From assembly GCA_013824245.1 (NCBI GenBank), contig PNNN01000065.1, positions 62,001-126,000 on the forward strand: 64,000 bases of DNA, given 5' to 3'. A program made the translations under genes and the position numbers. Positions 1 to 8,123 of the stretch are shown here, one piece after another. The DNA is from Chlorobiaceae bacterium (GTDB lineage Bacteria; Bacteroidota; Ignavibacteria; UBA10030; SZUA-254). The notes below the pieces were generated by a model. It searched no databases, was not told the DNA's origin, and saw nothing but the letters and a program-made list of their open reading frames with translations. Position 1 is the stretch's first letter; every line of letters starts with the position of its first letter.

Positions 1-2
1 GA

Positions 3-881
3 AATCCGAATGGTCCGTTTACTGTCTGGGACGACTCTAATAAAATTGCTCAAGGATTTCCGGTGGATCATTGGCGTCGAGCAAACCCCCCTTGTGGTGA
101 AGGAATAGATGAGTGCAGTGGTCACAGATGTATTGGTGATTCACTTCCCGGAGGAAGAATATTTTCGGGTTTCAGGTTATACCGCAGCGAAGAGGTTAAT
201 GAAAATCCACTATTGACTAGTTTCACACTTTTAAAAGAATATTCAATACCGGATTCCGCTAAATTATGGACAATAGAAGAACTAGTTGCAAAATATCTAG
301 ATTCAACATTCGTTGATTCGCCACTTGTACGGGGTAAAAAATATTGGTACTCAGTAACAGCATTCGGTTTACCAGATATTACTATAATTTCAGTTCAGCA
401 ACCAGATAACACAGTCCGTTATGATACACTTTATTCATTAAATAGTGAATCAGACATATCGCAAAATCGGGTCTCAATTGATTTACCATTTGCGCCATCA
501 ACTGAGATTGGAAAAGTTTTAGTTGTGCCAAATCCTTATCGTGTCAATGAAGAGTATACTTATGAAAACGGCGGATGGGAAGGAGTGGCAAAAATGTGGG
601 ACGAATCGAAGCGAAAAGTCAAATTTATTCATCTTCCCACGGGTGAATGGACAGTTAGAATTTTTACGCTTGTTGGAGATCTAATCACTACTATCAAGAA
701 TACACAAGCATCGGGATACACAAAAGGCGATCAATTATTCGGAGAATATCGTCCCGATCGTGGAGAATTTGAATGGGATCTTCTCAGCGAAAGTTATCGG
801 GCGTTAGCTAGCGGAGTATATGTATTCAGTGTTGAATCCTCATTCGGCGCGCAAATCGGTAAATTCGTTTTGATACGTTAA
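3..881 (+). CDS. Secreted protein with C-terminal sorting-type domain (5' truncated)
   Basis: The reading frame is open to the left edge of the window, so the true start lies upstream; an internal GTG at 63 is not a convincing start. The visible part has an FN3-like stretch ('GKKYWYSVTAFG') followed by a C-terminal module beginning 'VVPNPYRVNE' and ending 'GVYVFSVESS...GKFVLIR'. The PNPY motif plus a final basic-aliphatic tail is typical of sorting or anchoring domains in large exported proteins of Ignavibacteria and relatives, comparable to type IX secretion C-terminal domains. Function of the upstream part cannot be seen. The PorV-like gene begins 25 bp downstream, suggesting co-transcription. 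Confidence 0.7.
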   Translation, partial: NPNGPFTVWDDSNKIAQGFPVDHWRRANPPCGEGIDECSGHRCIGDSLPGGRIFSGFRLYRSEEVNENPLLTSFTLLKEYSIPDSAKLWTIEELVAKYLDSTFVDSPLVRGKKYWYSVTAFGLPDITIISVQQPDNTVRYDTLYSLNSESDISQNRVSIDLPFAPSTEIGKVLVVPNPYRVNEEYTYENGGWEGVAKMWDESKRKVKFIHLPTGEWTVRIFTLVGDLITTIKNTQASGYTKGDQLFGEYRPDRGEFEWDLLSESYRALASGVYVFSVESSFGAQIGKFVLIR

Positions 882-906
882 TGAAGAATTCTAGGAGAAT
901 AATACA

Positions 907-1851
907 ATGAAAACAAAATTACAATTCAGAATAACAACGATCCTCATATCATTTTTATTAATTGTCAATCTGAATGTTATAGCTGGCAATCGATCTGGAA
1001 CAGTTTCCGAGCAATTCTTAAAAATTTCTACAAGCGCTCGAGCTGTTGGTATCGGCGGTGCCCAAGTTGCTGTAGCTGAAGGTGTTTCCTCGATAGCATT
1101 CAATCCGGCAGGTATGATGTCGGTAAACGATATGAGCGTTGGAATGTCGTACACGGCATGGTTTGCCGATATTCAGCACAGTTTCGTTGGTGTTGTGAAA
1201 AACATTCCTGGAATAGGCGCGGTTGGGGTTAGCCTTATCATGCTTGTTACCGATGATATGATTGAGACAACTACTGCTTTTCCTGAAGGGACTGGCAGGA
1301 ATTTTCGTGCTAGTGATTATGCCTTCAGTATAGCATATGCAAGGCAAGTTACCGATCAGTTCCGAGTTGGCATTAATGGAAAGTATATTCGTTCCTACCT
1401 TTATAACGATGAGATATCTGCTTCATCTTTTGCGTTTGATATCGGAACACTTTATCATATACCAATGTTAAAAAGTCATATTGGTGTTTCTCTTACTAAC
1501 ATCGGTAAAGATGTTAAATTTGTTCAAGAACAATATTCATTGCCAACTGCCCTACGATTTGGAATACTGCTAGATGTTCTAAAGGAGGATAACAATCAAG
1601 TAATCACCACAATGCAAATTGCTCGTCTAAACGATTCCGATGAACAATATAATTTTGGAGCGGAGTACGTCTTCAATAACTTAGTAGCATTGAGGACAGG
1701 ATGGAAATTTGCATATGATCATGAAAGTTTTACAGGCGGATTTGGTGTGAAAATGGATCATATCGGAATCAACGGTACATTCGATTACGGTTATAATTAT
1801 TTCAAGTATTTACCAGGAACTCATTCATTTACATTTGAACTGCAATTTTAA
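907..1851 (+). CDS. PorV/PorQ-like outer membrane beta-barrel protein
   Basis: The 314-residue protein has a signal peptide (hydrophobic residues about 9-26, ending near 'NVIAG'). The segment 'TSARAVGIGGAQVAVAEG..SIAFNPAGM' is the hallmark N-terminus of the PorV/PorQ (UPF0164-like) family: a glycine-rich start, then 'FNPAG'. The rest alternates aromatic and polar residues and ends in Phe (FTFELQF), as beta-barrels do. In type IX secretion, PorV shuttles cargo with C-terminal signals; many FCB genomes carry several paralogs next to individual cargo genes, so a role specific to the upstream secreted protein is plausible but unproven. A GGAG-type ribosome site precedes the ATG. Confidence 0.75.
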   Translation: MKTKLQFRITTILISFLLIVNLNVIAGNRSGTVSEQFLKISTSARAVGIGGAQVAVAEGVSSIAFNPAGMMSVNDMSVGMSYTAWFADIQHSFVGVVKNIPGIGAVGVSLIMLVTDDMIETTTAFPEGTGRNFRASDYAFSIAYARQVTDQFRVGINGKYIRSYLYNDEISASSFAFDIGTLYHIPMLKSHIGVSLTNIGKDVKFVQEQYSLPTALRFGILLDVLKEDNNQVITTMQIARLNDSDEQYNFGAEYVFNNLVALRTGWKFAYDHESFTGGFGVKMDHIGINGTFDYGYNYFKYLPGTHSFTFELQF

Positions 1852-1888
1852 AAGTTGACCGCTCGCTGTCTTTTTAATGGAGAAAGTA

Positions 1889-3772
1889 ATGAAATCAATT
1901 TTATTATATCTTAATTTAATATTAATTACATCTGCAACTATTATATTCAACGGTTGTGAATTATTCACTAAGCCGAATGGTTCCACCGATGTCATACGGC
2001 AATATGGCGATGATCTTATCATATCGGAGGTCTTTTCTGTCCCGCCTGATAGATATTATGCATATTCATGGATCGAAATCATGAATCCGACAGGGCGGGC
2101 GATTAATTGGGTTGAAAAAAGCTGGCCCGCAACTGGATTCATGGTGGGTGATAACGGAACAATTCTAAATACTACTGATAATGGAATAATTTGGCAATCG
2201 ATTCCATCTGGAGTTATCAGAAATTTTAATGCTGTTAATTTTTCAGAAATCAACTACGGAATCATAGTAGGTGATAGTGGCAAGATTATAAAAATCACTG
2301 GAAACGGAGATGTGTTCACAACTCAAGATATTTCTGACACTAATAAAATAGCAACCGAGCAGAAGAATTTGAATGATGTTGAAATAGGATGGAATAATAC
2401 ATTCGGATACGCTATTGGTGATAGTGGTTTGATTTTGGCAACACTTAACAGAGGGCTCACATGGTCAAAATATCAAACCACAAGGGTTCCTTATAATCTT
2501 CGAGATGTAAGTTTAGAGAATTTTACTCTCGCATGGGTTGTCGGCGATTCAGGTACCATATTAAAATCAACGCGTGCGAGATCTTGGGATCGCAAAAATC
2601 CTCCAGATAAATTCCCAAAAACAAATTTTAAATCATGCACATTTATCAGAGATACCGGCTGGGTTGTTGGAGAGAATGGCGCAATTGCATTCACTAAAAC
2701 AGGGGGTAATATTTTCGCGGAACAATTCCCGCCTGAAGACTTACAGAATGCAAATTTTAACTATGTATTTTTTGGTCATGGGCTTAACGATGATGCAATA
2801 AATAAAACAATGTTTAATCTTCAAGAGGGTTATATAGTTGGCGATGGCGGCGTGATATTACGAACAACAAATTACGGCCAAGACTGGCTACAAATCCCAA
2901 GTCCGACTACCGAAAATCTATATTATATATATTTCACTGACAGCTTAACAGGTTGGATTGTCGGTGCCAACGGTACACTCTTAGTTACTGGATGGGGAGG
3001 AAGTTTTTGGTATCCAATGAAAATTGGAAATACTAATTTGTACTCAGGTCATTTTAATCCAGCAATGGTAACCGTTACAACTAAGTATGGATTGGAAATC
3101 AAAGCAAAAAGAAAAGAATATTATTTTGATCCGGCTACAGATTTAACCAACTATAATGTTTTTGTAAAAATTGATACCGGTTATTTATATTTTGATCCTG
3201 AAAGTCTTGGTATAAACTTAAAACCGATTGTTCCAGGAGGTTTTTGTGTTATAAATAATGATAGTGTTAGATTCGGAAATCACACGAAGGTGGGACCAGG
3301 ACCGCTCACACAGATTAATGCGAGTATTTCCTATTATTTCGATCCAACATCTTCAGATACGTTACGTAGAGTTCTTTGGGATCTTCTTAGTACTGGGGAA
3401 ATTAGATTAGTAAAATATGAAACTGAATATTATGATCCCCCTGGTTATGAGGATGATTCTTTTAAGAGATTCGATAAGAAAATTATAGATGTAGTTAGGT
3501 GGGGTAATTATAATATACCGGATTCAGCTTTCTATGCTAGCGGGTTACAACAAGTTTGGCCACAAAAGAGAGAATTTCTACAAGTGCCATTCCCCGGTGC
3601 CGATCCAATGTTCTCAAATTTATCGGTTGGCATGATACCTGACGGTTACTCAATCGCTCGTTATGCTAATGATTATGGGACTGCAGTTGTGAACAATATT
3701 AATTCTGCAAATTCATTTTATATGGCAGAAATACCATTACCCGGATGGGTCAGTCAACGATTGAAAAAATAA
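1889..3772 (+). CDS. Lipoprotein with BNR/Ycf48-like beta-propeller repeats
   Basis: An ATG at 1877 is in frame, but the one at 1889 is preceded by GGAG at proper spacing and gives a clean lipoprotein signal (hydrophobic stretch, then IFNGC lipobox). The first half holds repeated blades of the form 'G..VGD.G.I..T..NG..W' (for example GFMVGDNGTI, GYAIGDSGLI, AWVVGDSGTI, GWVVGENGAI, GYIVGDGGVI, GWIVGANGTL), about 40-70 residues apart. This is the pattern of Ycf48-like/BNR propellers. The second half resembles a lamin-tail-like beta domain ('ISEVFSVPPD..YAYSWIEIMNPTGR' near the N-terminus and later strands). Probably anchored in the outer membrane. Ligand unknown. A terminator follows. Confidence 0.7.
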   Translation: MKSILLYLNLILITSATIIFNGCELFTKPNGSTDVIRQYGDDLIISEVFSVPPDRYYAYSWIEIMNPTGRAINWVEKSWPATGFMVGDNGTILNTTDNGIIWQSIPSGVIRNFNAVNFSEINYGIIVGDSGKIIKITGNGDVFTTQDISDTNKIATEQKNLNDVEIGWNNTFGYAIGDSGLILATLNRGLTWSKYQTTRVPYNLRDVSLENFTLAWVVGDSGTILKSTRARSWDRKNPPDKFPKTNFKSCTFIRDTGWVVGENGAIAFTKTGGNIFAEQFPPEDLQNANFNYVFFGHGLNDDAINKTMFNLQEGYIVGDGGVILRTTNYGQDWLQIPSPTTENLYYIYFTDSLTGWIVGANGTLLVTGWGGSFWYPMKIGNTNLYSGHFNPAMVTVTTKYGLEIKAKRKEYYFDPATDLTNYNVFVKIDTGYLYFDPESLGINLKPIVPGGFCVINNDSVRFGNHTKVGPGPLTQINASISYYFDPTSSDTLRRVLWDLLSTGEIRLVKYETEYYDPPGYEDDSFKRFDKKIIDVVRWGNYNIPDSAFYASGLQQVWPQKREFLQVPFPGADPMFSNLSVGMIPDGYSIARYANDYGTAVVNNINSANSFYMAEIPLPGWVSQRLKK

Positions 3773-3791
3773 ATTTAGTACATCTTAAATT

Positions 3792-3819
3792 AGCCAGGGA
3801 AAAACTTCCTGGCTTTTTT
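3792..3819 (+). terminator. Rho-independent terminator
   Basis: AGCCAGG (3792-3798) pairs with CCTGGCT (3808-3814) around a 9-nt loop and runs into six T. It lies 20 bp after the BNR lipoprotein stop and closes the first transcription unit. Confidence 0.85.
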
Positions 3820-3988
3820 ATTTTTATATATTGCATCGTCCTGAAATATGTAAACACAAAACGATACAAATATCATAGAATACAAACAATAAAAGCGAAT
3901 ATAAACCTGGATGGGATTTTAATTTCGTTTTTCTTGAAGAATGCTATGCAATGAGTGCTATTAAAGAAGATTTAAATGCGAAATATTG

Positions 3989-4074
3989 TGCTGAAGGTGG
4001 GAGTTGAACCCACACCCGGGGTAAGCCGGACTGGATTTTGAGTCCAGCGCGTCTGCCAGTTCCGCCACTTCAGC
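3989..4074 (-). tRNA. tRNA-Leu (CAA)
   Basis: On the minus strand the 7-bp acceptor GCTGAAG/CTTCAGC closes a class II tRNA of 86 nt with a long variable arm, D-arm sequence TGGCGGAACTGGCAGACGCG and T-arm GTTCAACTC. The anticodon stem CTGGA/TCCAG holds the loop CTCAAAA, giving anticodon CAA. The 3' CCA is not encoded (ACA follows), so a CCA-adding enzyme is needed. Confidence 0.95.
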
Positions 4075-4228
4075 AATCCGAAATTATTCTTAGCAGCTTT
4101 CAGAAAACGCAGGTAAAATATACAAAATAACATATAAAAAACCAATATATTTTCTCAATTTTTATAAATAATTCTTGTAATTGAATGTACATATTTAACG
4201 GAGATATCCAATCAAAAATTCTCAGTGT

Positions 4229-4257
4229 TTGACTTTCATCCCAGCATTTCGTATAAT
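4229..4257 (+). promoter_or_regulatory. Sigma-70-type promoter of sppA
   Basis: TTGACT at 4229-4234, a 17-nt spacer, and a perfect TATAAT at 4252-4257. Transcription would start near 4264, about 24 nt before the sppA ATG. This matches the general bacterial housekeeping consensus rather than the TTTG/TANNTTTG type of crown Bacteroidota. Confidence 0.75.
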
Positions 4258-4287
4258 ATCCTTGATTTTCAATGAGTTAGAAGAATT

Positions 4288-5199
4288 ATGTCGACATCAA
4301 CAAAGTGGTTTTTAATTATTATAGGTTTTCTTTTTGCTTTCGGATTTGGAGTTATGCTCCTTATCTATTTTTCATTAAATGGAATTTCAAATTACGATGA
4401 TGAAATCGTTGTAGGCAGGGGAGAAAAAATTGCGGTCATAGAATTGAAAGGAATAATTCTAACCTCAGAAGACATTGTAAGGCAGTTTAAAAAATTCAGA
4501 GATGATCGTTCAGTAAAAGGAATATTATTTCGTGTCGATTCACCGGGCGGAGGTGTGGTTGCAAGCCAAGAAATGTATCAGGAAGTGAAAGCAACGCGTG
4601 AAAATAGTAAACCGGTTGTCGTATCAATGGGTTCACTTGCAGCCAGCGGCGGTTATTATGTTTCGTGTCCTGCAAATACAATAGTTGCAAATCCCGGAAC
4701 ATTGACCGGCAGCATCGGTGTGATATCACAGTTCATGGAGTACGATTCTTTACTGGGGAAAATCGGTGTTGGCGTTAATACAATCAAAAGTGGTAAATTC
4801 AAAGATGCAGGAAATCCATTTCGTAAAATGACAGTAGACGATAGAAAATATTTCCAAAATCTGATGGATGATGTTCATCTACAGTTCATCGATGCTGTTC
4901 AGGAAGAACGAAAGATTCCGCACGACTCTCTCATCGCATATGCAGATGGACGAGTGTTCACTGGTGAACAAGCATTAAGGATGGGTTTGGTAGACACGCT
5001 GGGAACTTATGAGGACGCAATAAAGATAACGGCAAAATTAGCCGGCATAAAAGGGGAACCATCGATTGTGAAAGAACGAAAACGTGGCATGACTCTCATT
5101 GATTACCTCCTTGGGAATAAACTTGAAGATATCTTAGGTTTAAAAGAAAAATTATTGGAACAACCGATATTGCAATACAGGATGTTGCATGGATTTTAA
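4288..5199 (+). CDS. sppA: Signal peptide peptidase SppA (short form)
   Basis: 303 residues: an N-terminal membrane anchor (about 7-30), then a single S49 peptidase domain. Visible motifs are 'FRVDSPGGGVVAS' (82-93), 'GSLAASGGYYVS' with nucleophile Ser120, 'GTLTGSIGVI' (137-146) and 'KSGKFKDAGNPFR', which carries the general-base lysine (K170 or K172). The family cleaves remnant signal peptides in the cytoplasmic membrane using a Ser/Lys dyad. Length matches the Gram-positive-type single-domain form rather than the double-length E. coli form. It has its own promoter, and HU begins 53 bp after its stop. Confidence 0.92.
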   Translation: MSTSTKWFLIIIGFLFAFGFGVMLLIYFSLNGISNYDDEIVVGRGEKIAVIELKGIILTSEDIVRQFKKFRDDRSVKGILFRVDSPGGGVVASQEMYQEVKATRENSKPVVVSMGSLAASGGYYVSCPANTIVANPGTLTGSIGVISQFMEYDSLLGKIGVGVNTIKSGKFKDAGNPFRKMTVDDRKYFQNLMDDVHLQFIDAVQEERKIPHDSLIAYADGRVFTGEQALRMGLVDTLGTYEDAIKITAKLAGIKGEPSIVKERKRGMTLIDYLLGNKLEDILGLKEKLLEQPILQYRMLHGF

Positions 5200-5252
5200 T
5201 TTCGACTCATCGTTCAGCGGTGAGATTCAATCATAATAAAAGGAGAAATACA

Positions 5253-5561
5253 TTGACCAAAGCAGACATAGTAGATCATATCGCTTCCGGAACCGGTTTA
5301 ACGAAAGTTGAAACAGAGGCTGTGGTTGATGGGTTTATTCAAACTGTCATTGAAGCGCTTAAGGATGGGAAAAATATTGAGATCCGTGGATTTGGAAGTT
5401 TTAAAACAAAAAAAAGAAAAGGCAGAATCGCCCGGAATCCGCGTACTGGCGCCCAAGTTCAAGTGGATGAACATTTTGTGCCATTCTTCAAAGTGTCAAA
5501 AGAATTAAAAGGCGTTGTCAACGACAATTTAAAGAAAAAACAATTTCCAACATCTCTCTGA
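5253..5561 (+). CDS. HU/IHF-family nucleoid DNA-binding protein
   Basis: A 102-residue protein. The frame extends to a GTG at 5220, but AAAGGAGA at 5239-5246 sits just before a TTG at 5253, which gives the normal HU N-terminus (TKADIVDHIASGTGLTK). The family signature 'GFGSFKTKKRKGRIARNPRTG' is intact and contains the proline-tipped DNA-bending arm (RNP). It binds DNA as a dimer and organises the nucleoid. The C-terminus has a short basic tail (KKKQFP). It is followed by a tiny basic protein gene, an arrangement that fits Bacteroidota-like genomes. Confidence 0.93.
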   Translation: MTKADIVDHIASGTGLTKVETEAVVDGFIQTVIEALKDGKNIEIRGFGSFKTKKRKGRIARNPRTGAQVQVDEHFVPFFKVSKELKGVVNDNLKKKQFPTSL

Positions 5562-5615
5562 CATTTTTTTAAAAAAAGAATAACAATCAAATAACTAAAA
5601 ATAAAAAGGAGCCAT

Positions 5616-5711
5616 ATGCCAAGTGGTAAAAAACGCTTGCGAAGGAAGATGGCGACACATAAACGTAAAAAGCGTTTAAGAAAAAGCAGACACAAGAAGA
5701 AAAATCGATAA
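5616..5711 (+). CDS. 31-residue Lys/Arg-rich protein, possible ribosomal protein bL38-like
   Basis: ATG at 5616 with AGGAG five bases upstream; stop TAA at 5709-5711. Eighteen of 31 residues are Lys or Arg, plus two His, beginning MPSGKKRLRRK. Proteins starting MPSGKK and containing THKRKKR occur widely in Bacteroidota beside the HU gene and are usually missed or called hypothetical. The cryo-EM structure of the Flavobacterium ribosome revealed a small extra protein, bL38; this could be its equivalent, but I cannot confirm the sequence match here. An rRNA-binding role is the natural reading of such composition. The perfect hairpin at 5721-5747 follows its stop. Confidence 0.7.
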   Translation: MPSGKKRLRRKMATHKRKKRLRKSRHKKKNR

Positions 5712-5720
5712 TCGTCGCTT

Positions 5721-5747
5721 CTCCCCGTATTAATATGATACGGGGAG
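5721..5747 (+). terminator. Strong hairpin, probable terminator
   Basis: CTCCCCGTAT (5721-5730) and ATACGGGGAG (5738-5747) form a perfect 10-bp stem with a 7-nt loop. The downstream tract is only moderately T-rich, so termination or 3'-end protection are both possible. Confidence 0.6.
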
Positions 5748-5792
5748 ATATTCCTTCCAATTTAATACGATATTTCAGAAAGAATTTGAATC

Positions 5793-7310
5793 ATGTACAA
5801 ACAGAAACTTAGTGTTTATCTGCTGACTGCATTTTTAATGTTAACAGGTTTTACTTCACTTTACTGCCAACCAAAAACTATTACAATTATTCACACAAAC
5901 GATATACATGCTGCTTTTTTGCCGCATGAAGCTGGATGGGTTCGCTCAGATCCGAAACCATTTGTCGGAGGCTTTGCGGAATTGGGTTATTTGATCGATA
6001 GCATCCGTAATGCAAAAAATAATACGCTTGTTGTTGATGGCGGTGACGTAATGACCGGAAATCCAATTGCTGAGTTGGATTATAAGGGCGCACTGGGTGG
6101 TGCATTATTCGAAATGATGAATATGATGGGATACGAAGCGTGGACTATCGGTAATCACGATTTAGATATTTCTCAAAGCAATCTTAAACGACTTACAGAA
6201 TTAGCTGAGTTCCCAACAATAAGTGCCAACCTCGTAGATTCATCAGATAAATTCCCATTCAACAACAAAGAATATATCATCGTTAATAAAAACGGAATTA
6301 GAATCGGCATAATCGGAATCATGTCGAAAAGTCTATTTGAATTGACAAATACAAATAATCTTCGCGGTATCAAACTGCTTCCTCCGATAGAAACGCTGCA
6401 AAAAGTGATAGATAAGATAGATTCGGAAACAGACTTGATAATTGCAATAACTCATCAGGGGGTTGATGAAGATTCAATTATGGCTACTAAGATTCATGAT
6501 CTTGATGTGATCATCGGTGCTCATAGCCACACTCGCTTAAAAACTCCCAAAAATGTTAATGGAATTATTATTGCACAAACCGGGGCAAACGCCGAAAATC
6601 TTGGTGAATTAGAACTGAACGTTGAAAATGATCAAGTCGTTTCCTCAAATGGGAAATTGCACAATCTTTGGCAAAGATCGGAATATCCTCAAAATAAGTT
6701 AACGAATTTTATCAAACAGTGGAAAGATAAAATAGAAAAAGATTATAATACGGTTATTGGAAAAGCTGAAAAAGATATTAAACGATCTCGCAACGGTGAG
6801 AGTGCAATAGGTCATTTTATTGCAGATGCTATCCGTGATGAGACATCAGCCGACATTGCGATTACAAACAGCAGTGGAATAAGAAAAGATATTTTGGCAG
6901 GCGATATTAAAAAAGTAGATTTGTTTGAAGTCGCTCCTTTCAGAAATTATCTTTGTACCTTTCCGATGAAAGGATCAGAGGTCAGGGCTCTTGTTGAAAG
7001 ATATGTTCAAGGTATTAACCATGGGAGAACATCGATTGACATATCTGGTATTGATTGTTCATGGAAAAGGGAAAATGGATCTGTAGTTCTTAAGTCAATA
7101 ATAATTAATGGATCAGACTTAGAAGACTCTAAAGTATACCAGTGTGGGACAATCGATTATGTTGTCAACCAAGCCGAGCGTTATTTAGAGTTTATACCCG
7201 TGGATGTTATAAATGGGGAAGTGCTTTTATACGATGCGCTTGTAAAAAAAGTATCGAAAGAAAAAATCATAAATAGTACAATAGAAAATCGATTTAAAGA
7301 AATTCAATAG
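5793..7310 (+). CDS. 5'-nucleotidase/UshA-family metallophosphoesterase
   Basis: 505 residues with a signal peptide (to about residue 25, mature N-terminus probably QPKTIT). The metallophosphatase domain shows HTNDIH, 'VVDGGDVMTG', 'GNHDLD', 'ITHQG' and 'GAHSHT', the metal-binding and catalytic set of the UshA/5'-nucleotidase family. The C-terminal 5'-nucleotidase domain follows (about 320-500), including 'ADIAITNSSGIRKDI' and 'VAPFRNYLC'. It would hydrolyse extracellular nucleotides or UDP-sugars in the periplasm for salvage. Substrate preference cannot be read from sequence. The P-loop gene starts 10 bp after its stop, so the two are probably co-transcribed. Confidence 0.88.
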   Translation: MYKQKLSVYLLTAFLMLTGFTSLYCQPKTITIIHTNDIHAAFLPHEAGWVRSDPKPFVGGFAELGYLIDSIRNAKNNTLVVDGGDVMTGNPIAELDYKGALGGALFEMMNMMGYEAWTIGNHDLDISQSNLKRLTELAEFPTISANLVDSSDKFPFNNKEYIIVNKNGIRIGIIGIMSKSLFELTNTNNLRGIKLLPPIETLQKVIDKIDSETDLIIAITHQGVDEDSIMATKIHDLDVIIGAHSHTRLKTPKNVNGIIIAQTGANAENLGELELNVENDQVVSSNGKLHNLWQRSEYPQNKLTNFIKQWKDKIEKDYNTVIGKAEKDIKRSRNGESAIGHFIADAIRDETSADIAITNSSGIRKDILAGDIKKVDLFEVAPFRNYLCTFPMKGSEVRALVERYVQGINHGRTSIDISGIDCSWKRENGSVVLKSIIINGSDLEDSKVYQCGTIDYVVNQAERYLEFIPVDVINGEVLLYDALVKKVSKEKIINSTIENRFKEIQ

Positions 7311-7320
7311 AAAGGTGCAT

Positions 7321-8034
7321 ATGAATAATAATTTTGATGTTATAATATTAATCGGAAGACCAGCAGCAGGGAAATCAGAAGTTATTGATTTTTTGAAAAA
7401 AACCCCTGCATCTGAGCGATCTAACCGTTTTCATATTAATGAATTTGAAGAGATCGATGATTTTGTTTATGTATGGGAAACATTTGAGATCGATGATATC
7501 CTCACAAAAAACGGAAAAGCACGAATATGGTCGGACGAAAAATACTGGTTCAAAGATCCATTCATCTGGAATCTGTATATCGAAAGAATCTCCTTAACAT
7601 ATCGAAAAAAAATTGCTGTCGATCAAAATTATCATCAGAAAATGACTACAATTGTAGAATTTGCACGTGGCGGAGAAAACGGATTTTCAGAAGCATTTTC
7701 TTATCTGCACGAAGATTTACTAAAAAGAGCTTGCATTATTTATATCAAAGTACCGTACGAAGAATCAGTTCGAAAAAATCGACGGCGTGCCAGACCTGGA
7801 ATGGAAGATTCTATCCTCTACCATTCACTTCCAGATGAAAAGATGGAATATTATTACAAGACAAATGACTGGGAAAAATTGACTGCGACAGATCAAAACT
7901 ATATTAAGATAAAAGGAATAAATGTTCCATATGCAGCATTTGAAAACATGCCGGAGAAGACCGATGATCCGGCAAAGTTAGGTGATGAGTTAGAACGTGT
8001 TACAAAAAAGTTGTGGAGTGTATTGAAGAAATAG
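7321..8034 (+). CDS. P-loop NTPase of unknown function
   Basis: A GTG at 7315 is in frame, but the ATG at 7321 has AAAGG at 7311-7315 and is preferred (237 residues). The protein opens with 'DVIILIGRPAAGKSEVIDF', a Walker A/P-loop as in small kinases. No classical lid or nucleoside-kinase signature is evident. A 'VPYEESVRKNRRRARPG' segment resembles an arginine-rich lid. It has no signal peptide, so it is cytoplasmic. Following the nucleotidase suggests a nucleotide or phosphotransfer role, but that is only context. I do not recognise the family. Confidence 0.7.
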   Translation: MNNNFDVIILIGRPAAGKSEVIDFLKKTPASERSNRFHINEFEEIDDFVYVWETFEIDDILTKNGKARIWSDEKYWFKDPFIWNLYIERISLTYRKKIAVDQNYHQKMTTIVEFARGGENGFSEAFSYLHEDLLKRACIIYIKVPYEESVRKNRRRARPGMEDSILYHSLPDEKMEYYYKTNDWEKLTATDQNYIKIKGINVPYAAFENMPEKTDDPAKLGDELERVTKKLWSVLKK

Positions 8035-8074
8035 TTCGTTCAGTTTAATAGTAGAAAAATCGAGAACAATTTTC

Positions 8075-8116
8075 AAAAATAGAGGGCGAGAAATGAATAT
8101 CTCGCCCTCTATTTTT
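8075..8116. terminator. Bidirectional terminator between convergent genes
   Basis: AAAAATAGAGGGCGAGA (8075-8091) is the exact reverse complement of TCTCGCCCTCTATTTTT (8100-8116), with an 8-nt loop. A-run on one side and T-run on the other make it work for both converging genes. Confidence 0.92.
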
Positions 8117-8123
8117 GAAATGT

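Noticed and set aside
3745-3954. Short open frame after the BNR lipoprotein
   Set aside because: It overlaps the lipoprotein 3' end and runs through the terminator hairpin; no ribosome site and no recognisable protein.
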